A stretch of 32,351 nt of DNA from an uncultured Prevotella sp. Lineage in GTDB: Bacteria > Bacteroidota > Bacteroidia > Bacteroidales > Bacteroidaceae. Below the pieces are notes generated by a model. The model made no database searches. It was given only the letters and a program-made list of their open reading frames with translations, and was not told the origin of the DNA. The DNA is taken from positions 1-32,351 of the forward strand of contig CAMUYR010000039.1 of NCBI GenBank assembly GCA_947164965.1. The letters run 5' to 3'. Positions 15,897-25,106 of the stretch are shown here, piece after piece (position 1 is the stretch's first letter; the number at the start of each line of letters is the position of its first letter). The translations under genes and the position numbers were made by a program.

Positions 15897-16319
15897 ATGA
15901 AGAAAGAGACCTACCAAAAACAGCAGCAGTTTGCCGGCGAGAAGAAACCGTCGATGAAACGGCGTTTCGTGGGGCACGACTACACCGACCGTCTACATGG
16001 TGACGATGGTCGTCGAAAGCCGTCGCCGACGCTCTACGACGCCACGACCGACAAGGTGGCACAGGCCACGATCGGCGAGCTGAAGGAGGGCGACAAGACT
16101 GGCGCTGCCGTCAAGACCATCAAGCTGCTGGCACAGTCGACGGGCGACTTCACCCGCGAGGAGCTGAAGAAGGACGTCAAGATGGGCTGGACGGACAAGG
16201 CCAAGGCTGAAATCCTGGCTGCCAAGGGTGGAACCTCCCCTAACCCATCCCAAAGCGGAGGAAGCAGTTCCACTCCTACTTCCACCAACAATGGCGATGA
16301 GCCTGGCGAAGGTGATTAA
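15897..16319 (+). CDS. Small basic hypothetical protein with Gly/Ser/Pro-rich tail
   Basis: I do not recognise a family. The 140-residue frame has a basic N-terminal half (MKRRFVGHDYTDRLHGDDG), a central helical part (VAQATIGELKEGDKTGAAVK and LKKDVKMGWTDKAKAEILAA) and a disordered tail of Gly, Ser, Pro, Thr and Asn ending in acidic residues. There is no signal peptide or membrane segment. The start is uncertain: ATG 15897 would need a leaderless transcript given the promoter box at 15884-15891, while ATG 15954 (residue 20, MKRRF) would leave a normal leader of about 55 bases. A strong terminator follows. It diverges from the B12-riboswitch unit. A nucleic-acid-binding role is conceivable but unproven. 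Confidence 0.65.
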   Translation: MKKETYQKQQQFAGEKKPSMKRRFVGHDYTDRLHGDDGRRKPSPTLYDATTDKVAQATIGELKEGDKTGAAVKTIKLLAQSTGDFTREELKKDVKMGWTDKAKAEILAAKGGTSPNPSQSGGSSSTPTSTNNGDEPGEGD

Positions 16320-16332
16320 TTAAACAAAGCAG

Positions 16333-16370
16333 AAGAGCTCGTTAACAATGATGTTAGCGAGCTCTTTTTT
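16333..16370. terminator. Intrinsic terminator between the hypothetical gene and the CE12-type esterase gene
   Basis: A 14-bp stem (16333-16346 with 16353-16366, one G-T pair) has a 6-base loop and is followed by a T-run to 16370. It ends the plus-strand gene and abuts the stop codon of the convergent esterase gene. Confidence 0.9.
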
Positions 16371-17192
16371 CTATTTCTTCTTTGTACGATATTTTAACAG
16401 TAGCGGAATCTCCTGACAAAGGGCATCGGCCAGGAGGCCTGCAACGACTGTGGCACCGTGGATATTGTAGTGCGTGTTGTCTTGCTTTCCCTTAGGTTCT
16501 GTTGGCTCTTCGCCTGGCAGATACCACATGTGGAGCTTCTTGGAAGCCTCGGTACCTAAGCCCTGCTCAAGGTCGTGGGTAATCCGGTTGGCATCGACAA
16601 AGTAGCAGTTCATGCGCTGAGCAACATCGCGAGGAGCCACACGATAGAGTCCGTGAGTATCGATGAGCGAGTCGCCCTCAACAAGCTTGCCACCATCGGC
16701 AAAAGTCGTGTTGCGCAGCTTCTCGTCATCGTCGTTCTTGGCAGCAACCTGCGCAAAATTACGACGAACCACACAATTCATCAAGACGGGGATGCCGCCT
16801 TTCTCACGCGTCTCTCTGACGTATTTCGCCAAGTTGTAGTCGAAGGTAGATCCCGGGTCGGTATGACGCTCCTTCTGCGGCTTCTCGTCGTTATGTCCGA
16901 ACTGGATAATGACGTAGTCGCCGGGCTTGATGAGCGAAAGCACCTTGTCCCAACGCCCCTCGTCGATAAAGCTCTTCGACGAGCGCCCGTTGACAGCATG
17001 ATTATCCACACGGATATAGGCTGAATCGAAATACTGCTGCAGCATCATAGCCCAGCCACGCTCCAGCTTACCCTTTGACAGGTCTTTCTTGGCTGCCGTC
17101 GAGTCGCCAATGACAAAGATGGTCGTTGTCTTGTCGGGGGTAGCAGCTGTCAGAAACAGACAAGCTGTTAGGAAAACTAATAACTTCTTCAT
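16371..17192 (-). CDS. Secreted SGNH-type pectin (rhamnogalacturonan) acetylesterase, CE12-like
   Basis: The protein starts with a signal sequence ([19 protein letters not shown]) and has the SGNH hydrolase blocks: [11 protein letters not shown] (nucleophile Ser31), [10 protein letters not shown] (glycine block), QFGHND (asparagine block) and [10 protein letters not shown] (catalytic Asp and His). This set fits carbohydrate esterase family 12, which removes acetyl groups from rhamnogalacturonan or other pectin. A lipobox-like LTAC occurs at residues 8-11 but is too near the N-terminus to be convincing. Its ATG overlaps the stop of hisS by 4 bases, so it is probably the last gene of the fur-purA-hisS transcript. 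Confidence 0.88.
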   Translation of the reverse strand: MKKLLVFLTACLFLTAATPDKTTTIFVIGDSTAAKKDLSKGKLERGWAMMLQQYFDSAYIRVDNHAVNGRSSKSFIDEGRWDKVLSLIKPGDYVIIQFGHNDEKPQKERHTDPGSTFDYNLAKYVRETREKGGIPVLMNCVVRRNFAQVAAKNDDDEKLRNTTFADGGKLVEGDSLIDTHGLYRVAPRDVAQRMNCYFVDANRITHDLEQGLGTEASKKLHMWYLPGEEPTEPKGKQDNTHYNIHGATVVAGLLADALCQEIPLLLKYRTKKK

Positions 17193-18553
17193 TTCAAATG
17201 TTCGATAATTTCATCAGGATTGAGCAGCAACTGTTCGCCCGTCTCCATATTCTTCAGCGTAATCTTACCTGCCTGCATCTCGTTCTCGCCAGCAAGGGCT
17301 ACAAAGGGTATCTGCTTGGCATTGGCATAAGACATCTGCTTCTTCATCTTGGTGCTGTCCGGATAGATTTCGGCTCTAATCCCTCGCGCGCGTACCTTAT
17401 CTATAATATTAAGGCAGTAGGCGGTCTCCTGTTCACCGAAATTGATGAAGAGCAACTGGGTGGTGTTGAGCGAATCCTTGGGATAGAGGTCGAGGGCATT
17501 AAGCACGTCGTAGATGCGGTCGACGCCAAACGAGATGCCTACACCGGAAAGGCCCGGCATACCGAAGATGCCCGTGAGATTGTCGTAACGACCACCACCG
17601 GAAATAGAACCCATCGGTGTATCGAGGGCTTTCACTTCGAAGATGGCGCCCGTGTAATAGCTCAAGCCACGAGCCAGCGTGAGGTCAAGTTGAATCTCGT
17701 TGTTCAGCGTGCCAAGAGCTGCGAGCGTATTCAGAATGTATCGTGTCTCGTCGACGCCCTTCAGTCCAGTCTCGCTATCCTTCAATACTTCAGCAATCGT
17801 ATTCAGCTTCTGTTCGTTAGTGCCTTCGAGCATGATGATGGGCTGGAGTTTCTGAATCTGATCGTCGGTCAGCCCATTCTCACGCAGTTCAGCGTTCACG
17901 TTGTCGATGCCTATCTTGTCGAGCTTGTCGATGGCAACGGTGATGTCCACAATCTTATCGGCAGCACCAATGACCTCAGCGATGCCCGACAGGATCTTGC
18001 GATTGTTAATCTTAATCTGCACGCGAACACCGAAACGGGTGAAGACGGTGTCGACGATCTGCATCAGCTCGACCTCGTTGAGCAACGAGTCGGAACCCAC
18101 CACATCGCCATCAAACTGATAGAACTCACGATAGCGGCCCTTCTGCGGACGGTCGGCACGCCAGACGGGCTGCACCTGATAGCGCTTGAAAGGCAGCTGC
18201 AACTCCTCGCGGTGCATCACCACATAGCGGGCAAAGGGCACGGTGAGGTCGTAGCGCAGACCTTTCTCACAAATCTTTGAAGCCAGACGCAGGGTGTTGC
18301 GCTCCTTCAACTCATCATCGTCAATCTTTGATAAATAATCGCCTGAGTTCAGAATCTTGAACAGCAGCTTGTCGCCCTCCTCGCCATACTTGCCCATAAG
18401 CGTCTGCAGCGTCTCCTGAGCAGGTGTCTCAATCTGCTGGAAACCATAGAGCTCGTAAACAGAGCGGATGGTATTGAAAATATAGTTGCGCTTGGCCATT
18501 TCGACGGGGCCAAAGTCGCGCGTTCCTTTAGGAATACTTGGTTTTTGTGCCAT
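17189..18553 (-). CDS. hisS: Histidyl-tRNA synthetase
   Basis: HisRS charges tRNA-His in the cytoplasm. The 454-residue class II enzyme shows motif 1 and 2 regions ([31 protein letters not shown]), the histidine-specific [26 protein letters not shown], and motif 3 ([14 protein letters not shown]). A C-terminal anticodon-binding domain begins near residue 360. Its start codon overlaps the purA stop by 1 base (TAATG) and its end overlaps the esterase start by 4, so the four genes are translationally linked. Confidence 0.97.
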   Translation of the reverse strand: MAQKPSIPKGTRDFGPVEMAKRNYIFNTIRSVYELYGFQQIETPAQETLQTLMGKYGEEGDKLLFKILNSGDYLSKIDDDELKERNTLRLASKICEKGLRYDLTVPFARYVVMHREELQLPFKRYQVQPVWRADRPQKGRYREFYQFDGDVVGSDSLLNEVELMQIVDTVFTRFGVRVQIKINNRKILSGIAEVIGAADKIVDITVAIDKLDKIGIDNVNAELRENGLTDDQIQKLQPIIMLEGTNEQKLNTIAEVLKDSETGLKGVDETRYILNTLAALGTLNNEIQLDLTLARGLSYYTGAIFEVKALDTPMGSISGGGRYDNLTGIFGMPGLSGVGISFGVDRIYDVLNALDLYPKDSLNTTQLLFINFGEQETAYCLNIIDKVRARGIRAEIYPDSTKMKKQMSYANAKQIPFVALAGENEMQAGKITLKNMETGEQLLLNPDEIIEHLK

Positions 18554-19824
18554 TATTTTCGAACGATTGTCTGGTCTCTATCGGGACCAATTGATATAAT
18601 CTTAATAGGAGTTTCGAGTTCTTTTTCGAGGAACTTGATGTAGTTCTTGAAAGCCTCTGGGAACTGGTCTTCGCTGGTAAACTTGGTCATGTCGGTCTGC
18701 CAACCGGGAAGCTCCTCGTAGACGGGCTCGATACCCTTTTCAATATCGTAAGGGAAGTCGCGAGTCAACTGGCCATTCACCTTATAGGCTGTGCAGGCCT
18801 TGATGGTTGGGAAGTCGTCGAGCACGTCACTCTTCATCATGATGAGCTGAGTAACACCATTCACCATGATGCTGTAACGCAGCGCAACAAGGTCGATCCA
18901 GCCACAACGGCGCTCACGACCAGTAACGGCACCATACTCGTGACCAAGGTCGCGAATCTTCTTGCCCGTCTCGTCGAACAGCTCGGTGGGGAAAGGACCG
19001 GCACCGACTCGCGTGCAGTAGGCCTTCATGATGCCGAACACTTCGCCAATCTTATTCGGACCAATGCCAAGACCGGTGCAGGCACCAGCGCAGATGGTGT
19101 TAGAAGAGGTGACGAAAGGATAGCTGCCGAAGTCGACATCGAGCATGGTGCCCTGAGCACCTTCGCACAGAATGCTCTTGCCGGAACGCAGCACCTGATT
19201 GATTTCGTGTTCGCTGTCAACGAGATGGAACTGACGGAGATACTCCACGCCCTCCAGCCACTTCTTCTCGACCTCAGCAATGTCGTAGTCGAAATTGAGC
19301 GACTTCAGGATAGCCTCGTGGCGAGCCTTATGGGCAGCATACTTCTCTTCGAAACCCTCGAGGATATCGCCTACGCGCAGACCGTTGCGGGAAATCTTGT
19401 CGGTATAAGTCGGACCAATGCCCTTGCCAGTAGTACCAACCTTGTTCTTACCCTTCTGAGCCTCGTAAGCAGCATCGAGCACACGGTGGGTGGGCATGAT
19501 GAGATGAGCCTTCTTAGAGATGTGAAGACGCTCCTTCAGCTCATGACCACTGGCCTCCAGCGCCTTGGCCTCGTCCATAAACAAGTCGGGAGCCAGCACG
19601 ACGCCATTACCGATGATGTTGACCTTGCCACCCTGGAAAATGCCAGAGGGAATAGAGCGCAACACATATTTCTGGCCCTCGAACTCGAGGGTGTGACCAG
19701 CGTTAGGACCACCCTGGAAACGAGCTATCACATCATACTGAGGGGTCAGCACATCGACCACCTTACCTTTTCCTTCGTCGCCCCACTGCAAACCGAGCAG
19801 GACATCAACTTTACCTTGATTCAT
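18553..19824 (-). CDS. purA: Adenylosuccinate synthetase
   Basis: PurA joins IMP and aspartate using GTP to form adenylosuccinate, the first step from IMP to AMP. The 423-residue protein carries the family signatures [37 protein letters not shown], and the guanine-binding end ([11 protein letters not shown]). The start ATG overlaps the fur stop by 4 bases. Two other purine genes, purC and purM, lie about 10 kb away in a separate operon. Confidence 0.97.
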   Translation of the reverse strand: MNQGKVDVLLGLQWGDEGKGKVVDVLTPQYDVIARFQGGPNAGHTLEFEGQKYVLRSIPSGIFQGGKVNIIGNGVVLAPDLFMDEAKALEASGHELKERLHISKKAHLIMPTHRVLDAAYEAQKGKNKVGTTGKGIGPTYTDKISRNGLRVGDILEGFEEKYAAHKARHEAILKSLNFDYDIAEVEKKWLEGVEYLRQFHLVDSEHEINQVLRSGKSILCEGAQGTMLDVDFGSYPFVTSSNTICAGACTGLGIGPNKIGEVFGIMKAYCTRVGAGPFPTELFDETGKKIRDLGHEYGAVTGRERRCGWIDLVALRYSIMVNGVTQLIMMKSDVLDDFPTIKACTAYKVNGQLTRDFPYDIEKGIEPVYEELPGWQTDMTKFTSEDQFPEAFKNYIKFLEKELETPIKIISIGPDRDQTIVRK

Positions 19825-20420
19825 TGTTTCTTTTTATTATTAGTTTTCTGTTTCTTTTCTTCCAACCTTTTCTTTTCTTCCATCTTCTTCCTTTCTTCCA
19901 TCAACATTGCTGCTCTGCGAGCTTTCTCACGTTTAGTGGCCTGTCGGGTCAATTTAGCCTGACATGAACTGCAGATGCCATAGATGTAGAGAGAAAAACC
20001 ATCCTTACGAAATCGCTTGGCGTGGATATTTGCAACAGCATTGGTAATGATAGTCGATTTGAGCTCTGTCAGTTTACCACACATCGTGCACATTAAATGG
20101 CAGTGGCTACTGTTGTCGTAACAAGCCTCATACTTCGTCTGGCCCTGAAATCGGTGACGAATCACCAATCGAAGTTCCATAAAGAGCTTTAATGTATTAT
20201 ATAATGTAGCTCTACTGACGGGGAAATTCAAATCATTGTTCAACAGGTCGCCCAACTCGTCGAGCGTAAAATGGCCATTCATGCTATAGACGGCATCCAG
20301 AATGGCATATCGCTCGGGCGTTTTGCGATGATTATTGAGTTCAAGATAATTGGTCAGGATATTCCTGACCGTTGTTGTCTTATCTGTTGTCTTATTTGTT
20401 GCTTTTTCGCTTTCTCCCAT
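19821..20420 (-). CDS. Fur-family metal- or peroxide-responsive repressor with long basic tail
   Basis: The central part (about residues 15-140) is a Fur-family fold: a winged helix (HRKTPERYAILDAVYSMNGH; FPVSRATLYNTLKLF) and a metal domain with SSHCHLMCTMCGKLTE and a second pair CSSC, giving the four-cysteine zinc site. Whether it senses iron, zinc or peroxide cannot be decided here. After residue 145 comes a long tail of Lys, Glu and Arg (EERKKMEEKKRLEEKK), longer than in typical Fur proteins. ATG 20420 was chosen; a TTG frame opens at 20435. The gene leads the purA-hisS-esterase operon. Confidence 0.9.
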   Translation of the reverse strand: MGESEKATNKTTDKTTTVRNILTNYLELNNHRKTPERYAILDAVYSMNGHFTLDELGDLLNNDLNFPVSRATLYNTLKLFMELRLVIRHRFQGQTKYEACYDNSSHCHLMCTMCGKLTELKSTIITNAVANIHAKRFRKDGFSLYIYGICSSCQAKLTRQATKREKARRAAMLMEERKKMEEKKRLEEKKQKTNNKKKQ

Positions 20421-20452
20421 TAATGATGTGGTCAAAATGATTTAAAACCGCA

Positions 20453-20488
20453 CAAAATTACTACTTTTTGCTTAGAAAAAGGCAAAAA
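20453..20488 (-). promoter_or_regulatory. Promoter of the fur-purA-hisS operon with embedded inverted repeat
   Basis: Minus-strand TAATTTTG (20453-20460) is the -7 box, and TTTG (20483-20486) lies 22 bases upstream. The inverted repeat TTTTTGC/GCAAAAA (20465-20471, 20482-20488) covers the space between them and could be an operator. It is AT-rich, so chance is possible. Confidence 0.5.
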
Positions 20489-20492
20489 CTAT

Positions 20493-21134
20493 TTAAAAAA
20501 AATCTAAATTGATGGATTTAAGTGCACTTTTAGCCATTCTCTCGTATACAAGACCTAATTCTGCAAAGCGAAAAAGGCTTTGCTGGGCAGCTTTCCTGAC
20601 AGGCAGAGACGAACCTTGAAGGGCGGAAAGCGCCTGATCGAGATATTCGTTGATGCCACGTTCGTTGGGTTCCTGGCCATTCATGAACAAGCGCGAAAGA
20701 ACATGAAAGCCACACAACTGATACAGCTCCTTGTCGGAGGCTATCCACTGGTAAGCCTTCTCAGGCGCATAAGGCAGGTGTTGCCAGAGGTTGAAAGAGA
20801 CCTGCTCGGCCATTTCCTGCGAAGGCATCTGTTCCATCCAGATGTCGCAGACTTCCGGCAACATTTTGTCGGCAGGCATCAGCATAGTGGCCAGAATCTT
20901 GCACTCGCGGACATTCTCCTTCCAAAGCGCAATGGCAAGGTCGTAAAGGCTATTGGCAGTTTGCTCTTGGCTATTGGCAAGCTCCTCGGCTTTTGCCTTC
21001 AAGCGAGGTAAAGTGGCGCCCCAATTCAGGTGGTAATCTACACCTTTATTGCGCATCGACTGAGCCACAGCGCCATCCATCATCTGACGGAAAGACTGTT
21101 TGATTTCCTTAACCTGCTGATTGATATCTATCAT
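20493..21134 (-). CDS. AlkD-like helical-repeat protein (DNA alkylation repair family)
   Basis: The 213-residue, nearly all-helical protein resembles the HEAT-like repeat fold of AlkD-type DNA glycosylases: GVDYHLNWGATLPRLKAKAEE at the N-terminus, LYDLAIALWKENVRECKILATML in the middle, and GFHVLSRLFM followed by VRKAAQQSLFRFAEL. Known members excise alkylated bases such as 3- and 7-methylpurines. The key aspartate of AlkD could not be placed with confidence, so activity is inferred only from the fold. It lies 10 bases after the dipeptidyl peptidase gene on the same strand. Confidence 0.65.
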   Translation of the reverse strand: MIDINQQVKEIKQSFRQMMDGAVAQSMRNKGVDYHLNWGATLPRLKAKAEELANSQEQTANSLYDLAIALWKENVRECKILATMLMPADKMLPEVCDIWMEQMPSQEMAEQVSFNLWQHLPYAPEKAYQWIASDKELYQLCGFHVLSRLFMNGQEPNERGINEYLDQALSALQGSSLPVRKAAQQSLFRFAELGLVYERMAKSALKSINLDFF

Positions 21135-21144
21135 TTTAAAGTGT

Positions 21145-23094
21145 TTAAATCAAAGTTCCATATTCTGAACTATAACGCAACATCTGGTGCGCATAACTCT
21201 CTGAATAGTTCAGCTGTATGTCGCAAATCTCGCCTTGATCGTCTAATACAGGCAACATCTGAGGATTGATAAAGCCCTTATAGGGAGCAAGATTCAGCTT
21301 TTTGTATCGTTCTAATACTTCTGCATGCAATACAGAGTCGACACGGACAGCATATTGCTCGACCAACAGGCGGGCTGCCTCATAGTCGCCTTCACTCTTG
21401 ATGCGCTGTATTTCGGCCAGAAGTTTGGCAAAAAGCTGGCGAAGGGCTGCATAGTCGTTGATGCGAACGAAGGTCTTTCCGTCGTGTTTCTCAAGAGTCA
21501 CCACATTCCCACCCTGCTCATAACACCAATGAGCTATCAAGGCTCTGTTGCGCATGTGGGCTTCCTCAATCTGATGATCAGGCTGAATGCGGATGAGTTG
21601 CGTCATCAGACCGTTCATCATGTAGCTGTAATACTGCGACTTATAAGCATCAGCATCAGGCAGAAGCCCAAGGTCGATAAGCTTTTGGTCAGCAATATAA
21701 TAGAGTCCGAAAAGGTCGGCACGCGCCTCCTCGATGGTGTTGCCATAAGCCTTCAGCGCATCAGGATCGGTGCCAGACAGCAGTTGCCCGCTACCGTGTC
21801 CTAAACATTCATGCAGGTTTGTGTGCAGATCGTCGCAAACGTCGCCATACTGATTGATGAGTGCAAGGGTTGGGGCATCAATCACAAACTCTTCCTTGAA
21901 ACCATTACCATGAGCCGCCTTATTATAGGCATCGGTAATATTCGAAATAGTGATACTCTTGCTGCCGTATTGCGCACGAATCCAGTCGGCATTAGGCAGA
22001 TTGATGCCAATGGCTGTCGATGGATACTCGTCGCCACCCAGCATAGCAGCACAGATAGCATTGGCTGTAACGCCTTTGACAACAGGCTTGCGGAAACGGG
22101 GATCGACAGGAGAATGATCTTCAAACCACTGGGCATTCTGGCTGATAGTCTGCGTGCGCTTGGTGGCTTCCAGGTCTTTATATTCAACGATGCCTTCCCA
22201 AGAACCTTTCAGTCCAAGGGGATCGCCATACACCTCAATGAATCCGTTGACGAAATCGATTCTGCCTTCGTGCTCGCCAACCCATTCGATACAATAGTCA
22301 TTGAACAGCTTCAAATCGCCAGTCTCGTAGTATTTAATCAGCAAACCTATCACCTTCTGCTGTTGTTCACACTCAGCCACCGCCAGCGCCTTCTTCAACC
22401 AATAGACAATATGACAGATGGCGTTAGCATATTTGCCTTTAGCACACCAAATGTCTTCAACCAGCGTTCCATTGTCCTGTTTTCGAAGTGTGGAGTTAAG
22501 ACCATAGGAAACAGGCGCAAGATCGTCCTTTGCAGCATCCTTCATGCGCTGATAAAAGTCTTCGGCCTCCTGCTGGCTGACGCCTTCGTAGAAATTGCAG
22601 GCAGAAGTCGTCAAGAGGTCGGCACCGTCAGCCTTGTTGACTCGCTTAGGCAGCACCGACTTGTCGAAAATAACAGGGAAGAGCTGATCAATCATATCTT
22701 CAACAGATTCATGACTGCCAAGTGGCAGCTTGCTGACTTCAATCTGGCAGATGGCTTGCTTCAGCCAGTCGGCACTGAATCCCGGTTCAAACTTCTCGCA
22801 ACCATAGTGATGGTAGATGCCATTAGAGAACCATAGACGCTTGAGGTAGATTTCCATTGCCTTGAAATCGGCACTCTCATGGTCGATGGTCAGATCTGTA
22901 TAGACAGCTTCTAAAACCTTTCGGATGCGGAGATTATACTTGCCAAACTGATCGAAAGTGATATCACGTCCATACAGAGTGGCTTTGGAAAGATAATAGA
23001 CCAACCTCTTTTGTAACAAAGATAATTGCTCAAACCCGTTTAAACGGTATCTGAGCAATTGTAAGTCAGCGAAGCGCTCGTCAGAATAGTTCAT
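21145..23094 (-). CDS. Dipeptidyl peptidase III, peptidase family M49
   Basis: Family M49 enzymes remove dipeptides from the N-terminus of short peptides and bind zinc through the unusual HExxGH motif. Here it reads HECLGH (first His at about residue 428), with the third ligand glutamate in EEARADLFGLYYI, about 25 residues on. No signal peptide is present, suggesting a cytoplasmic enzyme. At 649 residues it matches the bacterial Bacteroidales form, somewhat shorter than the eukaryotic enzyme. Its start overlaps the AraC-type gene by 4 bases, and the AlkD-like gene follows after 10 bases. Confidence 0.95.
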   Translation of the reverse strand: MNYSDERFADLQLLRYRLNGFEQLSLLQKRLVYYLSKATLYGRDITFDQFGKYNLRIRKVLEAVYTDLTIDHESADFKAMEIYLKRLWFSNGIYHHYGCEKFEPGFSADWLKQAICQIEVSKLPLGSHESVEDMIDQLFPVIFDKSVLPKRVNKADGADLLTTSACNFYEGVSQQEAEDFYQRMKDAAKDDLAPVSYGLNSTLRKQDNGTLVEDIWCAKGKYANAICHIVYWLKKALAVAECEQQQKVIGLLIKYYETGDLKLFNDYCIEWVGEHEGRIDFVNGFIEVYGDPLGLKGSWEGIVEYKDLEATKRTQTISQNAQWFEDHSPVDPRFRKPVVKGVTANAICAAMLGGDEYPSTAIGINLPNADWIRAQYGSKSITISNITDAYNKAAHGNGFKEEFVIDAPTLALINQYGDVCDDLHTNLHECLGHGSGQLLSGTDPDALKAYGNTIEEARADLFGLYYIADQKLIDLGLLPDADAYKSQYYSYMMNGLMTQLIRIQPDHQIEEAHMRNRALIAHWCYEQGGNVVTLEKHDGKTFVRINDYAALRQLFAKLLAEIQRIKSEGDYEAARLLVEQYAVRVDSVLHAEVLERYKKLNLAPYKGFINPQMLPVLDDQGEICDIQLNYSESYAHQMLRYSSEYGTLI

Positions 23095-23585
23095 TTCGTT
23101 GCCTTCTTTGTTTTCTTCGTCTTAGCCTTCTTTTTCTTAACCTTCTTTTTCAGCGCCTTTTCAGCTGGATGCTGAGCCAAGTGCCTCAAGCGATACTCAC
23201 GTGGAGTCATGCCCATTAACTTGTAAAATGAGGCATAGAATGACTGGCGGTTAGAGAAACCAACCATATCGCTAACTTGCTGCATGCGTAGCTTCTGATA
23301 CCTACGGTCTACAAGTATCGTCATCGCATCCTCAATACGGAACTTGTTGACGAACGAAGTGTAGTTCATGTGGAATTGGAGATTCACCACTGCTGAGATA
23401 TAACGCGTGTTGGTTCCTAAATCCTCGGCTAGTTTTTTGGCTGAATAATCCTTATCCTTATACTTTTTCTGCATGACAATGAGATTCAGAATTTTCTCCT
23501 TCATCTCGTCCGACAACTTAGGGCTCACAAGAGACCGGTAAGAGGCCTCTTTTTCTTTCTTTTCGGTAATGTTGTACTTTGCCAT
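23091..23585 (-). CDS. Short AraC-family DNA-binding protein with lysine-rich tail
   Basis: Residues about 28-135 form an AraC/XylS helix-turn-helix domain with two helical units: AKKLAEDLGTNTRYISAVVN and the second, more conserved unit MQQVSDMVGFSNRQSFYASF followed by GMTPREYRLRH. The protein has only 164 residues and no ligand-binding or receiver domain, so it may respond to something other than a bound sugar. The last 30 residues are almost all lysine and alanine (KKKVKKKKAKTKKTKKATK), which may add nonspecific DNA binding. It heads the operon with dipeptidyl peptidase III. Confidence 0.9.
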   Translation of the reverse strand: MAKYNITEKKEKEASYRSLVSPKLSDEMKEKILNLIVMQKKYKDKDYSAKKLAEDLGTNTRYISAVVNLQFHMNYTSFVNKFRIEDAMTILVDRRYQKLRMQQVSDMVGFSNRQSFYASFYKLMGMTPREYRLRHLAQHPAEKALKKKVKKKKAKTKKTKKATK

Positions 23586-23610
23586 TGTATAATTAATTTA
23601 ATTTCAATTG

Positions 23611-23640
23611 CAAATATACTAAATAATTTGTACAATCAAA
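23611..23640 (-). promoter_or_regulatory. Promoter of the AraC-type gene
   Basis: Minus-strand TATATTTG (23611-23618) has TTTG (23637-23640) 18 bases upstream, slightly short of the usual spacing. The start codon is 26 bases downstream. Confidence 0.65.
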
Positions 23641-23761
23641 TATTATTTATATGAAAAAACGTTAATAACGGCGATTTTTTTGATTTTCACCCACTTACGT
23701 AGATTAAATACTTCAAAAAAGCCTACGAAACTTACTAACAAATAACCAGTTTGGGGGATAT

Positions 23762-25087
23762 TTATTTTTGTAAATCTTTAAGTGGTATATTTCTGGATTC
23801 ACGTAAATAAGCACTTCTCAACTCGATAGCACGGCCCCATTGTTCTGAAAGCAGTTCGCTGGCATCAAAATCAATTTTCCATTTTCCTTTCGACTCCAAG
23901 CGATCTATCATAGTGCCAAGTGTCAGGTTCTGTATGTCTTCTGCAGGCATGAAATGTGACGTCTCTCCCTTTTCGTCATTGCTTATTTCAACAATGAGCC
24001 CAGCTTCTGACAAATCGAAAAGCAGGTCATTGACAAAGCGGATAGGAATACTTGTCTTTTCGCGCAATTCCAAAGCCGAATAAGGTTTGCCGCCATCAGC
24101 AAAGCGTCGACAGATATTAGCCATCAGCAAGGCACAAAGCATGATTTTATAGCGATGGCTGATTTCGCCTGTGTTGGCATCGTAATCATAAAAGTCCAGA
24201 TTCTGATTGGTATAGCACAGTTCTGCACCAAACAGGCAGATAGTCCACGAAATCTGCATCCACAACATAAAAAGTGGAAGAGCAGCAAACGATCCGTAGA
24301 TGGCATTGTAGCCAGACAAGAAAATCTGAGAATGAATGTAGAAGATTTGCAGTCCCTGCATCGCAATACCAGCCAGAATACCTGGAACTACTGAACATAT
24401 AGGTTTGACGTGGGTATTTGGCATAAAGATGTAGAGCGCTATGAACATGCCAGACATCAGCACATAGGGCAAGAGATCAATCAGGAAACGGACAGCGGGA
24501 CCTAACAGGAGAAAGTCGGGCATGGAATCGGCAACCGTTGCCATAAAGATAGAAATACCTGAAGTGAGCACAATGATGATAGGAAAGACAAAGAACATAG
24601 CCAGATAGTCTGTAAAGGTACGGAAAATGCTACGAGGCTTCTTGACCTGCCATATCTCGTTGAAGGCATCTTCGATATTGCTCACCAACATGAGTACTGT
24701 ATAAAGCATAAAGAGCAAGCCAACGCCTAAGAAGACACCACTCTGGGTATGAACCAGATAGCTATTGACAAAACCAATAATGATTTCTGCTGCCTGTGGT
24801 TGCGATTCGAAAGCACCCCTGAACCACACCTCAATATACTTATTATAGCCAAAGCCTCTTGCTATGGCAAACACGACAGCAAGAATCGGAACAATAGCCA
24901 ATAAAGTAGAATAAGTTAGCGCTGAGGCTTTCTGCATCACGCGCTTCGCTGTAAAGAAACGGACTGCCAATACAACCTTCTTGAGAATCTCCAAAAGAAG
25001 GAATCTGAGTGGCGTCACGTCACCTTGAGAAATTCTCCAGATATCTTTGCTGAAGAACTGAACAATTTGTTGTATCTGTTTACCCAT
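23762..25087 (-). CDS. YihY/RNase-BN-family inner-membrane protein
   Basis: The N-terminal two thirds contain about six membrane helices with the family features RVMQKASALTYSTLLAIVPILAV, NIEDAFNEIWQVKKPRS, and GYNAIYGSFAALPLFMLWMQ. The last part from about residue 300 is soluble and looks like a winged-helix module (GKPYSALELREKTSIPIRFV). The old name RNase BN for this family was a misassignment, and its role (possibly transport) is unknown. Length is 441 residues, longer than the E. coli form because of the C-terminal part. It starts about 20 bases after the 3' end of RNase P RNA on the same strand. Confidence 0.88.
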   Translation of the reverse strand: MGKQIQQIVQFFSKDIWRISQGDVTPLRFLLLEILKKVVLAVRFFTAKRVMQKASALTYSTLLAIVPILAVVFAIARGFGYNKYIEVWFRGAFESQPQAAEIIIGFVNSYLVHTQSGVFLGVGLLFMLYTVLMLVSNIEDAFNEIWQVKKPRSIFRTFTDYLAMFFVFPIIIVLTSGISIFMATVADSMPDFLLLGPAVRFLIDLLPYVLMSGMFIALYIFMPNTHVKPICSVVPGILAGIAMQGLQIFYIHSQIFLSGYNAIYGSFAALPLFMLWMQISWTICLFGAELCYTNQNLDFYDYDANTGEISHRYKIMLCALLMANICRRFADGGKPYSALELREKTSIPIRFVNDLLFDLSEAGLIVEISNDEKGETSHFMPAEDIQNLTLGTMIDRLESKGKWKIDFDASELLSEQWGRAIELRSAYLRESRNIPLKDLQK

Positions 25088-25106
25088 TTGTCTTTATCTC
25101 TAAAAG

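Noticed and set aside
23690..23745. Weak inverted repeat CGTAG/CTACG downstream of yihY
   Set aside because: The stem is only five base pairs with a long loop and no clear T-run in the right place; not enough for a terminator.
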